The notes below the pieces were generated by a model that was given only the letters and a program-made list of their open reading frames with translations, searched no databases and had not been told where the DNA came from. From positions 1 through 64,000 of the forward strand of contig JAEWPS010000059.1 in assembly GCA_023460515.1 (NCBI GenBank): a stretch of 64,000 nucleotides of DNA, written 5' to 3'. This DNA comes from Bacillota bacterium. GTDB taxonomy: Bacteria > Bacillota > Clostridia > TANB77 > CAG-465. Below, one piece after another: positions 34,470 through 43,065 of the stretch. Each line of letters begins with the position of its first letter. Positions within the stretch are counted from its first letter, which is position 1. The position numbers were made by a program, and so were the translations under genes.

Positions 34470-35366
34470 ATGGATAATATATTAGAAAAATGTGAGATAT
34501 GTCCACATAAATGTAAAGCCAATAGAACAAAAGGCATAATTTCAAGATGTAAAGCTACAGATAAAATAAAAATAGCTCTTGCATCAATTCATAATCATGA
34601 AGAGCCATGTATAAGTGGAACAAAAGGTTCAGGTACTATATTTTTTTCTAATTGCAATTTGAATTGTATATACTGCCAAAATTATGAGATTAGTCAAGAA
34701 GGTTATGGAAAAGAAATTACCATAGAACATTTAGCAGATATTTTCATATCTCAGCAAAATAAAGGAGTTCACAATATTAACTTGGTATCTCCTACAATAT
34801 ATTCGATTCAAATTTTAGAAGCAATTAAAATTGCAAAAAGTAAAGGGTTAACTATACCTGTTATATATAATACAAGTGGATATGATTCAGTAGAAACATT
34901 AAAATTATTAGCAGGTTATATAGATGTATATTTGCCAGACTTTAAATATTCTAATAATGAAATTGCTTACAAATATTCAAAAATTAATAAGTATTTTGAT
35001 ACTGTAAAAGATGCAGTTGCTGAAATGTATAGGCAGGTTGGAAATCCAGTTTTTGATGAAAACGGAATTATACAAAAAGGTATGATAATAAGACATATGA
35101 TATTACCAAATAATTTAAAGAATACAAAAGGCGTTTTAGACAATATATATAATATGTTTGGAAATAAAATATATATAAGTATAATGGCCCAATATTTTCC
35201 TACACATCTTTCTAAACAAACTAGTGATTTAAATAGGAAAATAACAAGAAAAGAATTAATATCTATAGAAGATTATATGTTTAAATTAGATTTTGAAAAT
35301 GGTTACATTCAAGAATTGGGAAAACATGAAGAAGAGTATGTTCCTATATTTGATTTAAGTGAATAA
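34470..35366 (+). CDS. Radical SAM protein, PflA-like
   Basis: A 298-residue iron-sulfur enzyme. The radical SAM cluster motif CNLNCIYCQNYEIS lies at about 65-78, preceded by an N-terminal cysteine-rich segment (CEICPHKCKANR) that resembles an extra cluster or zinc site. This layout is that of PflA-related proteins annotated as pyruvate formate-lyase activating enzyme homologues; the target is unknown and no glycyl-radical enzyme is nearby. ATG follows AGGAGTAG. It is followed by a convergent terminator. Confidence 0.85.
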   Translation: MDNILEKCEICPHKCKANRTKGIISRCKATDKIKIALASIHNHEEPCISGTKGSGTIFFSNCNLNCIYCQNYEISQEGYGKEITIEHLADIFISQQNKGVHNINLVSPTIYSIQILEAIKIAKSKGLTIPVIYNTSGYDSVETLKLLAGYIDVYLPDFKYSNNEIAYKYSKINKYFDTVKDAVAEMYRQVGNPVFDENGIIQKGMIIRHMILPNNLKNTKGVLDNIYNMFGNKIYISIMAQYFPTHLSKQTSDLNRKITRKELISIEDYMFKLDFENGYIQELGKHEEEYVPIFDLSE

Positions 35367-35375
35367 AAATAAAAG

Positions 35376-35412
35376 AAAGAAGATGTAATAGTTTTTTACA
35401 TCTTCTTTTTAA
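35376..35412. terminator. Bidirectional terminator
   Basis: AAAGAAGATGTAA pairs with TTACATCTTCTTT around a short loop and is followed by T; it lies between convergent genes. Confidence 0.88.
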
Positions 35413-35414
35413 AA

Positions 35415-35660
35415 TTATTTAGAAATTGCGGTTTTAACTTGTTCTATATCTGCTTCCCCAGCTGGCGCAGCAGGAATATAGTAACCTTTTTCTTTTGCAA
35501 TCGCATATGTATCCCATTTTAAATTATCCAGTTTGTTTCTAGACTCTATTAAAGTTTGTCTGAATTGTTCGTTATCACTATGTTCTATTGCATGATTAAT
35601 CATAGTAATTGACATGTTTAGGCAGCTTAAAACATCACCTACAGCAAGTTTCTCGTTCAT
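35415..35660 (-). CDS. Small CotF-like spore coat protein
   Basis: An 81-residue helical protein (VGDVLSCLNMSITMINHAIEHSDNEQFRQTLIESRNKLDNL) ending with WDTYAIAKEKGYYIPAAPA, a tail typical of CotF-type coat proteins. ATG follows AGGAGGTATG on the reverse strand. It begins one base after the 63-residue gene and lies downstream of spoVA, so it is probably expressed late in sporulation. Its partner gene covers the other helical half of a CotF-like bundle. Confidence 0.65.
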   Translation of the reverse strand: MNEKLAVGDVLSCLNMSITMINHAIEHSDNEQFRQTLIESRNKLDNLKWDTYAIAKEKGYYIPAAPAGEADIEQVKTAISK

Positions 35661-35661
35661 A

Positions 35662-35853
35662 TTACATACCTCCTAAAAGATTTGAAAGTTGCGTTTTTAG
35701 GTTATTAAAACCATCACAAACATCTTCAAAATTTTTCACTACACTTTGATCAGAAGTTAGTGTTTTGTAATAAGTAATCTTATCACAAGCAGCAGTAGAA
35801 GCAAAAGCTAGATGTCTAATGTTTTGAATTTCTAATTGATTTAAAGAACTCAT
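35662..35853 (-). CDS. Small helical coat-associated protein
   Basis: A 63-residue helical protein (LEIQNIRHLAFASTAACDKITYYKTLT, then FNNLKTQLSNLLGGM). It precedes the CotF-like gene by one base and has a strong AGGAGG site. Together they look like the two halves of a CotF-type four-helix bundle. The neighbouring spoVA operon on the same strand, 67 bases upstream, supports a spore role. Functional assignment is by context. Confidence 0.6.
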   Translation of the reverse strand: MSSLNQLEIQNIRHLAFASTAACDKITYYKTLTSDQSVVKNFEDVCDGFNNLKTQLSNLLGGM

Positions 35854-35920
35854 AATAATACCTCCTAAAATTAGATACGTATATATTATTAGTAAATTGT
35901 TTTTTTTTATACTTTAAAAA

Positions 35921-36280
35921 TTATTTAATTTTGGGTTTTGCAAAAATGGCGGCTAGGTATCCAAAAGCTATAGCGGCGGCTATGCCTGCTGAGGTAGCTT
36001 TAACTCCACCTGTAAATATACCGATAAATCCTTTATCTTTAACTTCCTCCATAACGCCATTTGCTAAAGCATAGCCAAAGCCAGATATAGGAACTGTTGC
36101 ACCAGCTTTACCATATTCTACGATAGGTTTGTAAACTCCAATAGCAGTGAAAATAACACCAAGAGTTACAAAAATAACTAATATTCTAGCAGGTGTTAAT
36201 TTAGTTTTATCTATTAAAACTTGGCCTATTGAACATATTATACCGCCAGTTATAAAAACTTTTAAATATTCTATAATCAT
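35921..36280 (-). CDS. spoVAE: Stage V sporulation protein AE
   Basis: A 119-residue membrane protein with four hydrophobic segments and the conserved GATVPISGFGYALANGVMEEVKDKGFIGIFTGG block. It is part of the SpoVA channel that moves dipicolinic acid into the forespore and out at germination. ATG at 36280 (reverse) follows GAGGTG at the end of spoVAD. It is last in the spoVAC-D-E set. Confidence 0.95.
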   Translation of the reverse strand: MIIEYLKVFITGGIICSIGQVLIDKTKLTPARILVIFVTLGVIFTAIGVYKPIVEYGKAGATVPISGFGYALANGVMEEVKDKGFIGIFTGGVKATSAGIAAAIAFGYLAAIFAKPKIK

Positions 36281-36284
36281 GTAA

Positions 36285-37301
36285 TTACACCTCGTTTTCT
36301 ATTGCTGCAGCATGAGCAATTGATGGAATAGATTCACCCTGACCAATAGAAATTGGGCTCATTAATGCTCCTGTTGCAACTATTAAAACTCTATTTAATC
36401 TTTTTTCTTTTAGTTCTTGGTAAAAGTATCCAGAAAATACTGATGCCATACAGGCACAACCGCTTCCGCCAGCATTCATATCTCTTTTAGTTAAGTCATA
36501 TATTTCTTTTCCACAATCTCTATGTACTTTAGAAATATCTACGCCATAATTTTTACATAAATCTATTAAAATGTCTGTACCTTCTACACCTAAATCTCCA
36601 GTAATTATTGCATCGTAATATTCGGGCTTTCTTTCAGTGTCTTTCAGATGTGTTACTATAGTATCAAAGGCAGCAGGGGCCATAGCTGCTCCCATATTAT
36701 TCATATCTTTAATTCCCATATCTACTATTTTTCCTGGTGTAACATAAGTGACAACTGGAACTTTTTTTTCAAAAGTATGGGGTACTAATAAAGCAGCTCC
36801 ACATCCTGTAACGGTTGATTGGGCAGTTGGGGGTTTCTGATTACCATGTTCTAATGGCATTCTAAATTGTCTTTCTGCACTACAAAAATGTGAAGATGCA
36901 GATGCTATTACCTTATTTCCATATCCAGCGTTTATAAAGAGTGAAGATAATATAATTGCTTCAACAAATGTAGAACATGCACCATATAAACCAAAAAATG
37001 GGATGTTTAAATCTCTTATACAATATCCAGAAGCTATGCATTGGTTTAGTAAATCACCTGCAAATATATAATCTATATTATCATTTTGTAAATTTAGTTT
37101 GTAAAGCAAATTATCTATAGCAGCTTTCATATATTTACTTTCAGCTTTTTCAAAAGTTTTTTCACCATAGAATACATCACTGCATTTTATATCAAAATAT
37201 ATACCGAGAGGACCATCACTCTCTTTTGGACCAACTGCAGCTGAAGTTTCTAAAATTTTCGGAGTACTTTCTAATTTTAATGTTTGTTTACCAATTTTCA
37301 T
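36285..37301 (-). CDS. spoVAD: Stage V sporulation protein AD
   Basis: A 338-residue soluble SpoVA component with a thiolase-like fold that binds dipicolinic acid. Visible: AAVGPKESDGPLG near the start, YGACSTFVEAI, SSHFCSAERQFR and DMNAGGSGCACMASV. ATG at 37301 follows GAGGTGA; the GTG nine bases upstream lies inside the ribosome site. It is between spoVAC and spoVAE with gaps of a few bases. Confidence 0.96.
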   Translation of the reverse strand: MKIGKQTLKLESTPKILETSAAVGPKESDGPLGIYFDIKCSDVFYGEKTFEKAESKYMKAAIDNLLYKLNLQNDNIDYIFAGDLLNQCIASGYCIRDLNIPFFGLYGACSTFVEAIILSSLFINAGYGNKVIASASSHFCSAERQFRMPLEHGNQKPPTAQSTVTGCGAALLVPHTFEKKVPVVTYVTPGKIVDMGIKDMNNMGAAMAPAAFDTIVTHLKDTERKPEYYDAIITGDLGVEGTDILIDLCKNYGVDISKVHRDCGKEIYDLTKRDMNAGGSGCACMASVFSGYFYQELKEKRLNRVLIVATGALMSPISIGQGESIPSIAHAAAIENEV

Positions 37302-37311
37302 CCTTATCACC

Positions 37312-37773
37312 TCATCTTACTAATAACATCAGCCAATATACGAAACCTACAATAACTGAAGTGAGTATACCGTATACTAAAACAGGACCAGCAATTTTAA
37401 ACATATTTGCTCCAAGACCAAGTACAAATCCTTCAGACTTATATTCGATAGCAGGTGCAACAATAGAATTTGAAAAACCAGTTATAGGTACAACAGATCC
37501 AGCACCCGCATATTTACCAATTTTAGAATATAAATTTACAGCGGTTAAGAAAGCACCTAAAAATATAAGTGAAATTGTAGAAATTATAATTGCATCTTTA
37601 CTTTCAATTCCATAATGGATACATAGATTAGTTATTATTTGTCCTATAACACAAATTAATCCACCAGAAATAAATGCAAGAAAAATATTTTTAATTATTG
37701 GACTTTTTGCAGATTTACTTTCAACATACTCAGAATATTCTTTAACAGTCATTTTTATTTTATCGTTTTCCAT
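37312..37773 (-). CDS. spoVAC: Stage V sporulation protein AC
   Basis: A 153-residue membrane protein, the mechanosensitive-type channel subunit of SpoVA. It has an N-terminal cytoplasmic stretch (TVKEYSEYVESKSAKSP) followed by helices and the GSVVPITGFSNSIVAPAIEYKSEGFVLGLG block shared with SpoVAE. ATG at 37773 follows CAGGTGAT. It heads the operon. I found no convincing sigma-F/G promoter upstream. Confidence 0.95.
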   Translation of the reverse strand: MENDKIKMTVKEYSEYVESKSAKSPIIKNIFLAFISGGLICVIGQIITNLCIHYGIESKDAIIISTISLIFLGAFLTAVNLYSKIGKYAGAGSVVPITGFSNSIVAPAIEYKSEGFVLGLGANMFKIAGPVLVYGILTSVIVGFVYWLMLLVR

Positions 37774-37980
37774 AAAATCACCTGTTAATATTATTACATG
37801 AAAAATTTTTTTTATACTAATTTTTAAATTATGATTTTTTTAAAATAAATCGACTAATTTTTCATTTTATTCTTTAAAATGTATATATATTATCCAAATT
37901 TTATTAAAAATCTTGCATTTGCAATAAAAATGTAATATAATTGTAACATAAATAATCATATCGTTGAAAGGTGGTGGATT

Positions 37981-38008
37981 TTCTAATTTTAATTAATTAA
38001 GATTAGAA
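37981..38008 (+). promoter_or_regulatory. Hairpin between ribosome site and start codon of mreB
   Basis: Twelve base pairs form between 37981-37992 and 37997-38008 around a four-base loop (one G-U pair). The ribosome site AAAGGTGG (37967-37974) lies before the stem and ATG (38015) lies six bases after it. With the stem folded out, the effective spacing drops from 40 to about 12 bases. Confidence 0.65.
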
Positions 38009-38014
38009 TGTATT

Positions 38015-39031
38015 ATGACATTTGGACAAGATATAGCAATAGATTTAGGAACTGCAACAATACTAGTATACGTAAAAGGCAAAGGAATCGTACTTAGAGA
38101 ACCATCTGTAGTTGCAATAGATAAAAATACAAATGAAGTGTTAGCTGTAGGTTCAGAAGCAAGAAAAATGCTAGGAAGAACACCAGGTAATATTGTAGCA
38201 ATTAGACCACTAAAAGACGGAGTTATTTCGGATTATACAATAACAGAAAAAATGCTTAAGTACTTTATAAACAAAGTATGCGGCAAATTTGTATTTGCAC
38301 CAAAAGTTATGATTTGTGTACCATCTTGTGTAACTGAAGTTGAGAAAAAAGCAGTAATAGATGCTGCTAGCCATGCAGGAGCGAAAAAAGTATATCTAAT
38401 AGAAGAACCAATTGCAGCAGCAATTGGAGCAGGAATAGATATAACAAAAGCATACGGTAGCATGATACTAGATATAGGTGGGGGAACCTCAGATATAGCG
38501 GTTATATCACTTGGTGGAGCCGTAAAAAGTAGAACAATAAAATTGGCAGGAGATAAATTTGATGAAGCAATAATGAGGTATGTAAAGAAAAATAGAAACT
38601 TAATTATTGGCGAAAGAACAGCAGAAGATATTAAAATAAATGTAGGATGTATGTATCCTAAAACAACAATTGAAAAAATGGAGATAAAAGGAAGAGATGT
38701 AACTACAGGATTACCAACAGAAATAGAAATAACATCTGAAGAAACACTAGAAGCGTTAAAAGATGCTGCAGAGGAAATAGTTGAATGTGTACATGGTGTA
38801 CTAGAAGAGACTCCACCTGAATTACTTGGGGATATAACAGCAAGAGGAATATATATAACTGGTGGTGGCGGTTTAGTATATGGATTAGATAAGTTAATTG
38901 CTGAAAGAACAGGAATACCGGTTATGATAGCTGAAGATCCTATTTCATGTGTAGCAATGGGCACTGGTAAAGCATTAAATCATATTGAATTACTTGAAAC
39001 TGGTAATGCAATCAAGATAAAGAAATTTTAA
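38015..39031 (+). CDS. mreB: Rod-shape protein MreB/Mbl family
   Basis: A 338-residue actin-like filament protein that guides lateral cell-wall synthesis at the membrane. Actin-fold ATP motifs are clear: DIAIDLGTATILVYVKGKGI (phosphate 1), ILDIGGGTSDIAV (phosphate 2) and ITGGGGLVYGLDKLI (adenosine). The start MTFGQDIAIDLG fits the family. It stands alone, without mreC or mreD, so Mbl is more likely than the mreBCD copy. The start lacks a ribosome site at normal distance; see the hairpin just upstream. Confidence 0.93.
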   Translation: MTFGQDIAIDLGTATILVYVKGKGIVLREPSVVAIDKNTNEVLAVGSEARKMLGRTPGNIVAIRPLKDGVISDYTITEKMLKYFINKVCGKFVFAPKVMICVPSCVTEVEKKAVIDAASHAGAKKVYLIEEPIAAAIGAGIDITKAYGSMILDIGGGTSDIAVISLGGAVKSRTIKLAGDKFDEAIMRYVKKNRNLIIGERTAEDIKINVGCMYPKTTIEKMEIKGRDVTTGLPTEIEITSEETLEALKDAAEEIVECVHGVLEETPPELLGDITARGIYITGGGGLVYGLDKLIAERTGIPVMIAEDPISCVAMGTGKALNHIELLETGNAIKIKKF

Positions 39032-39092
39032 TATATTAAATATAAAATAAGATATTTAATTAAAAAGATTTACATATAAAATTTTATAAATA

Positions 39093-39138
39093 GGTGCAGC
39101 ATAAATCTGATAAAATATTCAGTAGTTTTGCTGCATTA
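39093..39138 (+). terminator. Hairpin after mreB
   Basis: GTGCAGCA pairs with TGCTGCAT, with an inner CTGA/TCAG stem. The tail is not a T-run, so termination is uncertain. Confidence 0.4.
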
Positions 39139-39260
39139 TCTATATCTATAGATGGAAAAATGAATAGTTTAAAGTTGAATGTATAACAATTTAATAATTT
39201 AATATATAATCAATATTATTGATATAATTAAAATAAAATTGTTTTAAGTAAGGAGGAAAT

Positions 39261-39950
39261 ATGATAAATAGTATAGAAATATATTTTTTATTATTTTTAA
39301 TATATTCTTTCATAGGTTGGGGTATGGAAGTAATAGCGGATTTAATAAGAACTAAGAAGTTTGTTAATAGAGGATTTTTAATAGGTCCATGCTGCCCAAT
39401 ATATGGTGTAGGAGTTATTTTAATAACTTTTTTGCTGGAAAGATATAAAACAGATATTATTATTACTTTTGTTTTAACTATATTGCTTTGTGGTACTTTA
39501 GAATATATTACAAGTTACTTAATGGAAAAGTTATTTAATGCAAGATGGTGGGACTATAGTAATCACAAATTTAATATTAATGGAAGGATTAGTTTAGCAA
39601 TACTACTTTTCTTTGGTATAGGGGGATGCTTTGTAATATATGTGCTTAATCCAATAATGTTAAATTATTTATGTCTAATACCTGGTTTCGTTTTGAATGT
39701 AATATCTATTATAGCGCTTATTGCAATAATAATTGACACTATAGTTTCCTTTGAAATAATATTAGATTTTAAGAGTGCAACAGTACAATTTAAAGATAGC
39801 ACAGAGGAAATTTCTAGAAAGGTAAAAGAAATAATAAGTCAAAAATCAGCTGCAGGAAAAAGATTAATTGATGCTTTTCCAGATCTTGAAATGATAAAAA
39901 CAACAATAAAAAATAAAATTCAAGAAGGTAAAGAGGCAATGAAAAAATAA
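39261..39950 (+). CDS. CmpB-family multi-pass membrane protein
   Basis: A 229-residue membrane protein of the putative ABC transporter permease (CmpB) family. Visible: an early FIGWGMEVI motif, NRGFLIGPCCPIYGVG, then EYITSYLMEKLFNARWWDYSNHKFNINGRISL. About five helices and a cytoplasmic charged C-terminal tail follow. No ATPase gene is adjacent, so a transporter role is not supported here. ATG follows AAGGAGG. Confidence 0.82.
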   Translation: MINSIEIYFLLFLIYSFIGWGMEVIADLIRTKKFVNRGFLIGPCCPIYGVGVILITFLLERYKTDIIITFVLTILLCGTLEYITSYLMEKLFNARWWDYSNHKFNINGRISLAILLFFGIGGCFVIYVLNPIMLNYLCLIPGFVLNVISIIALIAIIIDTIVSFEIILDFKSATVQFKDSTEEISRKVKEIISQKSAAGKRLIDAFPDLEMIKTTIKNKIQEGKEAMKK

Positions 39951-40006
39951 TAGAAAAGGTATAATGAAGTATAATATAGGAAGTAGAAATAAAGGAGAAT
40001 ATTAAT

Positions 40007-40453
40007 TTGGTTGAAATAAGAAGTTTTTATGATTATATTGAAGAATTAGAAAGCGTACAGGAAGTTCATGAAATGAAGAACTATATCCAGCATGGTAAAT
40101 CAAGTACATATTCTCATTGTAAAATAGTAGCATATTATAGTTATTGTCTAGCAATAAAGATAAATTTAAAAATAGATTATGCAAGTCTTGTTAAAGGTGC
40201 ATTTTTACATGATTTCTATTTATATGACTGGCATACAAAAAATGATGGCCATAATTTACATGCTTTTACTCATCCAAAAAAAGCGGCTGAAAATGCATCA
40301 AAAAATTTTGACCTTAATTTAAAAGAGATAAATATAATTGAAAGTCATATGTGGCCACTTACAATAAATAAGATTCCAAAATCTAAAGAGGCAGTTATTG
40401 TATGTATAGTAGATAAATTTTGTGCAATAATTGAGGCGGTAAAAAAGAAATAA
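40007..40453 (+). CDS. HD-domain protein
   Basis: A 148-residue HD-superfamily hydrolase: H in STYSHCKIVAYY, HD in GAFLHDFYLYDWH, and a later H in NIIESHMWP, with D in CIVDKFCA. This form is common in Clostridia; the substrate is unknown. TTG at 40007 follows AAAGGAG by nine bases. It lies 56 bases after the CmpB-family gene and may share its transcript. Confidence 0.75.
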   Translation: MVEIRSFYDYIEELESVQEVHEMKNYIQHGKSSTYSHCKIVAYYSYCLAIKINLKIDYASLVKGAFLHDFYLYDWHTKNDGHNLHAFTHPKKAAENASKNFDLNLKEINIIESHMWPLTINKIPKSKEAVIVCIVDKFCAIIEAVKKK

Positions 40454-40488
40454 ATTAACCTTTTAAAATAGTCTAATTTACATAATAT

Positions 40489-40517
40489 TTGACAATTTGT
40501 TTTGAATATGATATAAT
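40489..40517 (+). promoter_or_regulatory. Sigma-A promoter, full consensus
   Basis: TTGACA (40489-40494), 17-base spacer, TATAAT (40512-40517), before the 100-residue gene. Confidence 0.92.
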
Positions 40518-40572
40518 ATAAGCGAAAAGTTAGTTGGTTATACTTTATCACATTATTATGGAGGTATTATAA

Positions 40573-40875
40573 ATGGAAAATATGTTTTTTCCGAGAGATG
40601 TTAATATTTCAAATGGTTTAATGGGGAGTAAATTGAGGCGGAGTGAGTTTGAAACAATAGCAAGAAATCTTGTTATTGTAAGTAATGTCAAAAATGAATG
40701 GCTTGAGAATTTTACTTTAGCTGAATACAAAAAAAGTTGTTCACACAGTGTCTCTGACAGAGAAATCGTGGAATTGAATTCTATGGTCGATGAAGGTTTC
40801 TTAAAAATAAAGAATGGGACGTATATGTTTACAACTAAAATGTTTGAAGTATACAGAGATTTTATAAAAAAATGA
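40573..40875 (+). CDS. Uncharacterised small protein
   Basis: A 100-residue soluble protein with a helical, charged make-up (RRSEFETIARNLVIVSNVKNEWLENF, then DREIVELNSMVDEGFLKIKNG). It ends with a helix-strand pattern a bit like a winged-helix wing, which is only a suggestion. It has a consensus promoter, a strong ribosome site (GGAGGT) and its own terminator, so it is probably well expressed. No family recognised. Confidence 0.6.
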   Translation: MENMFFPRDVNISNGLMGSKLRRSEFETIARNLVIVSNVKNEWLENFTLAEYKKSCSHSVSDREIVELNSMVDEGFLKIKNGTYMFTTKMFEVYRDFIKK

Positions 40876-40881
40876 TAAATG

Positions 40882-40918
40882 GACAATTCTGCAAATTATA
40901 TTGCAGGATTGTTTTTTA
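40882..40918 (+). terminator. Terminator after the 100-residue gene
   Basis: CAATTCTGCAA pairs with TTGCAGGATTG (one G-U pair), followed by TTTTTT. Confidence 0.88.
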
Positions 40919-41022
40919 TTTGAAATATTTACTTTACGAAGAAAAAAGTTGATTTTTTTTATTTCTTTATTGTATTATTAGTATATAGGTGATATAATAA
41001 TTTCAGTTAATGGAGGTAGTTT

Positions 41023-41487
41023 ATGAGTAATAATATTGAAGAGAGAAATGAAAAATATATTGAAAATTTAATGAGTAAAAAAAGTACAAAAAATGTAAAT
41101 GATATTCATGATAAAACACTTGGCTTTGGAGATAAAATAGCAGATAAAATTGCTGAAGTCGCTGGTAGTTGGCCGTTTATAATTTGTTTTATATTATTTA
41201 TAGTTTTATGGATTGGTTTAAATGTATCACAATTATTTTTCCGTTTTGATGAGTATCCGTTTATATTACTTAATCTTGCTCTATCTTGTGTAGCAGCTCT
41301 GCAAGCTCCTATAATTATGATGAGTCAAAATCGTCAAGAAGAAAAAGATAGAATAAGAAGTGAACAAGATTATCAAACCGATGTTAAAGCTGAAGTTTTA
41401 ATTGAGGAAATATTGAAGCATACTAAAAAAATTGAACAAATTGAAAAGAAACAAAAGGATATTTTAGAATACTTAAAGAATAAATAA
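41023..41487 (+). CDS. DUF1003 membrane protein
   Basis: A 154-residue DUF1003 protein with two helices (about 46-66 and 76-97) joined by the conserved FFRFDEYPFILLNLALSCVAALQAPIIMMSQNRQ block, and a long coiled-coil C-terminus. The role of the family is unknown. ATG follows GGAGGTAG. A flavodoxin gene starts 22 bases downstream. Confidence 0.9.
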   Translation: MSNNIEERNEKYIENLMSKKSTKNVNDIHDKTLGFGDKIADKIAEVAGSWPFIICFILFIVLWIGLNVSQLFFRFDEYPFILLNLALSCVAALQAPIIMMSQNRQEEKDRIRSEQDYQTDVKAEVLIEEILKHTKKIEQIEKKQKDILEYLKNK

Positions 41488-41509
41488 GATAAAAAGAGGA
41501 GAGATATTT

Positions 41510-41989
41510 ATGAAAACTGCTGTAGTGTATTATTCATTAGAAGGAAATACAAAGAAAGTTGCTAATCAGATATCTGCTAAATTAAATGCAGATATCTATG
41601 AATTGAAAGAAATTAAATGCAAGGTTCCTAAAGAAGGTTTTTCAAAATTTTTCTGGGGAGGAAAACAAGTTTTTATGAAGGAAACTCCAGATTTAGAAAA
41701 ATTAAATTTTAATGTTGATGAATATGACTGCATTTTTATTGGAACACCAGTATGGTCATTTACTTATTCACCAGCTATTAGAAGCTTTTTTAAAAAATAT
41801 ACTTTAAAGGGTAAAAAGATAGGTATTTTTTGTTCACATAGTGGAGGACTTAAAAATACTATTCAAAACATGAAAGATCAATTGTTAGGGAATGAGTTTA
41901 TAGCTGAAATTGATGTAATAGATCCAATTAAAAATGATGTGGAATCTACTAAACAAATAGAGCAATGGTTAAACAATATAAATATATAA
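41510..41989 (+). CDS. Flavodoxin
   Basis: A 159-residue FMN-binding electron carrier. The phosphate loop is YYSLEGNTKKVA (8-19), and the isoalloxazine loops are GTPVWSFTYSPAI and CSHSGG. It is a flavodoxin-4-like type found in Clostridia and may serve as a redox partner for unknown enzymes. ATG follows GAGGAGAG. A strong terminator follows. Confidence 0.9.
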   Translation: MKTAVVYYSLEGNTKKVANQISAKLNADIYELKEIKCKVPKEGFSKFFWGGKQVFMKETPDLEKLNFNVDEYDCIFIGTPVWSFTYSPAIRSFFKKYTLKGKKIGIFCSHSGGLKNTIQNMKDQLLGNEFIAEIDVIDPIKNDVESTKQIEQWLNNINI

Positions 41990-42025
41990 AATTATAACGA
42001 AATTAGTATTATGTAATAACGTTCT

Positions 42026-42062
42026 AAAAGAAGCAAAAAACTTGAAAAGTTTTTGCTTTTTT
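42026..42062 (+). terminator. Terminator after flavodoxin
   Basis: AAGCAAAAAACTT pairs with AAGTTTTTGCTT around a short loop and is followed by T. Confidence 0.88.
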
Positions 42063-42119
42063 GTTGTATTGTTGAGTTATAGATGGTATAATAATACCAA
42101 AATAATGGAGGTTGTACAA

Positions 42120-43064
42120 ATGATAGAAGTATTAAAAACAAACACAGTGACAGGTAAATTAGAAAATGTTTCAAGTATAACAAAAGGTGTATGGATAAAT
42201 ATAGTTGATCCTTCATCTGATGAGATACAAAGTATAGCTCATAAATTAAATTTAGCAGAAAATTTACTTAGATATCCACTAGATATTGCTGAAAAAGCCC
42301 ATATTGATACTGATGAAGAAAATGTTCTTATTGCAATAGATGTGCCGATAACTGAGTACAAAGGTACTAAGAAAGTATATTCTACAATACCACTTGGAAT
42401 GATACTTGTAAGAGATGATTATTTTGTAACAATATCCCAAAGTAGAATTGATGTTATTAACGAAGTTTTGACTTCAGTGAAAATGTTTGATATATATACA
42501 GATAAAAAATCTAGATTAGTGTTTCAGATATTATATAAAGTAGCTTCAGATTATATTAGATATATAGGTTATATAAGTAAAGACATTGATTCATTTGAAA
42601 AGAGCATGCATAAGGCTATGAAAAATGATGAGTTATTATCTTTGCTAGATTTTGAAAAAACTATGATATATTTTAATGCATCTATTAAAGCAAATCAAAC
42701 AGTTCTGCAAAAAATAAATAGAGGAAAGTACATTAAATTATATGAAGAAGATGAAGATATACTTGATGATACAATAATTGAGAATACACAGGCTATGGAA
42801 ATGGTTCAGACTTACAGTGAAATACTTAATGGGATAATAGATATATTTGGTACTATAGTATCTAATAATCTAAATACAGTAATGAAATTTTTAACTTCAA
42901 TAACTATTATTATAGCAATACCAACAATGATTTCAAGCTTTATTGGTATGAATGTAGAATTTCCATTTAATACTACTACAATAGGTTTTTATACTGTAAT
43001 GGGAATAGCAATTTTATCTACAATAATAGCTACTCTATGGTTTAAAAAGAAGGATATGTTATAG
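42120..43064 (+). CDS. corA: CorA-family divalent cation channel
   Basis: A 314-residue Mg/Co/Ni transporter of the CorA/MIT family. It has a cytoplasmic funnel domain, a long stalk helix and two C-terminal membrane helices with the signature FIGMN between them (about residue 275), and the final KKK-rich end. ATG at 42120 follows GGAGGT. The next gene starts one base after its stop. Confidence 0.93.
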   Translation: MIEVLKTNTVTGKLENVSSITKGVWINIVDPSSDEIQSIAHKLNLAENLLRYPLDIAEKAHIDTDEENVLIAIDVPITEYKGTKKVYSTIPLGMILVRDDYFVTISQSRIDVINEVLTSVKMFDIYTDKKSRLVFQILYKVASDYIRYIGYISKDIDSFEKSMHKAMKNDELLSLLDFEKTMIYFNASIKANQTVLQKINRGKYIKLYEEDEDILDDTIIENTQAMEMVQTYSEILNGIIDIFGTIVSNNLNTVMKFLTSITIIIAIPTMISSFIGMNVEFPFNTTTIGFYTVMGIAILSTIIATLWFKKKDML

Positions 43065-43065
43065 A

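Noticed and set aside
37774..37900. Sigma-F/G promoter for spoVAC
   Set aside because: GTATA and a CAT-containing -10-like stretch are present on the reverse strand, but the spacing (about 12 bases) is too short and the -10 box does not match.
38233..38964. 243-residue reverse-strand frame within mreB
   Set aside because: It is a shadow of a highly conserved gene; low-complexity Ser/Pro/Ile translation and no ribosome site.
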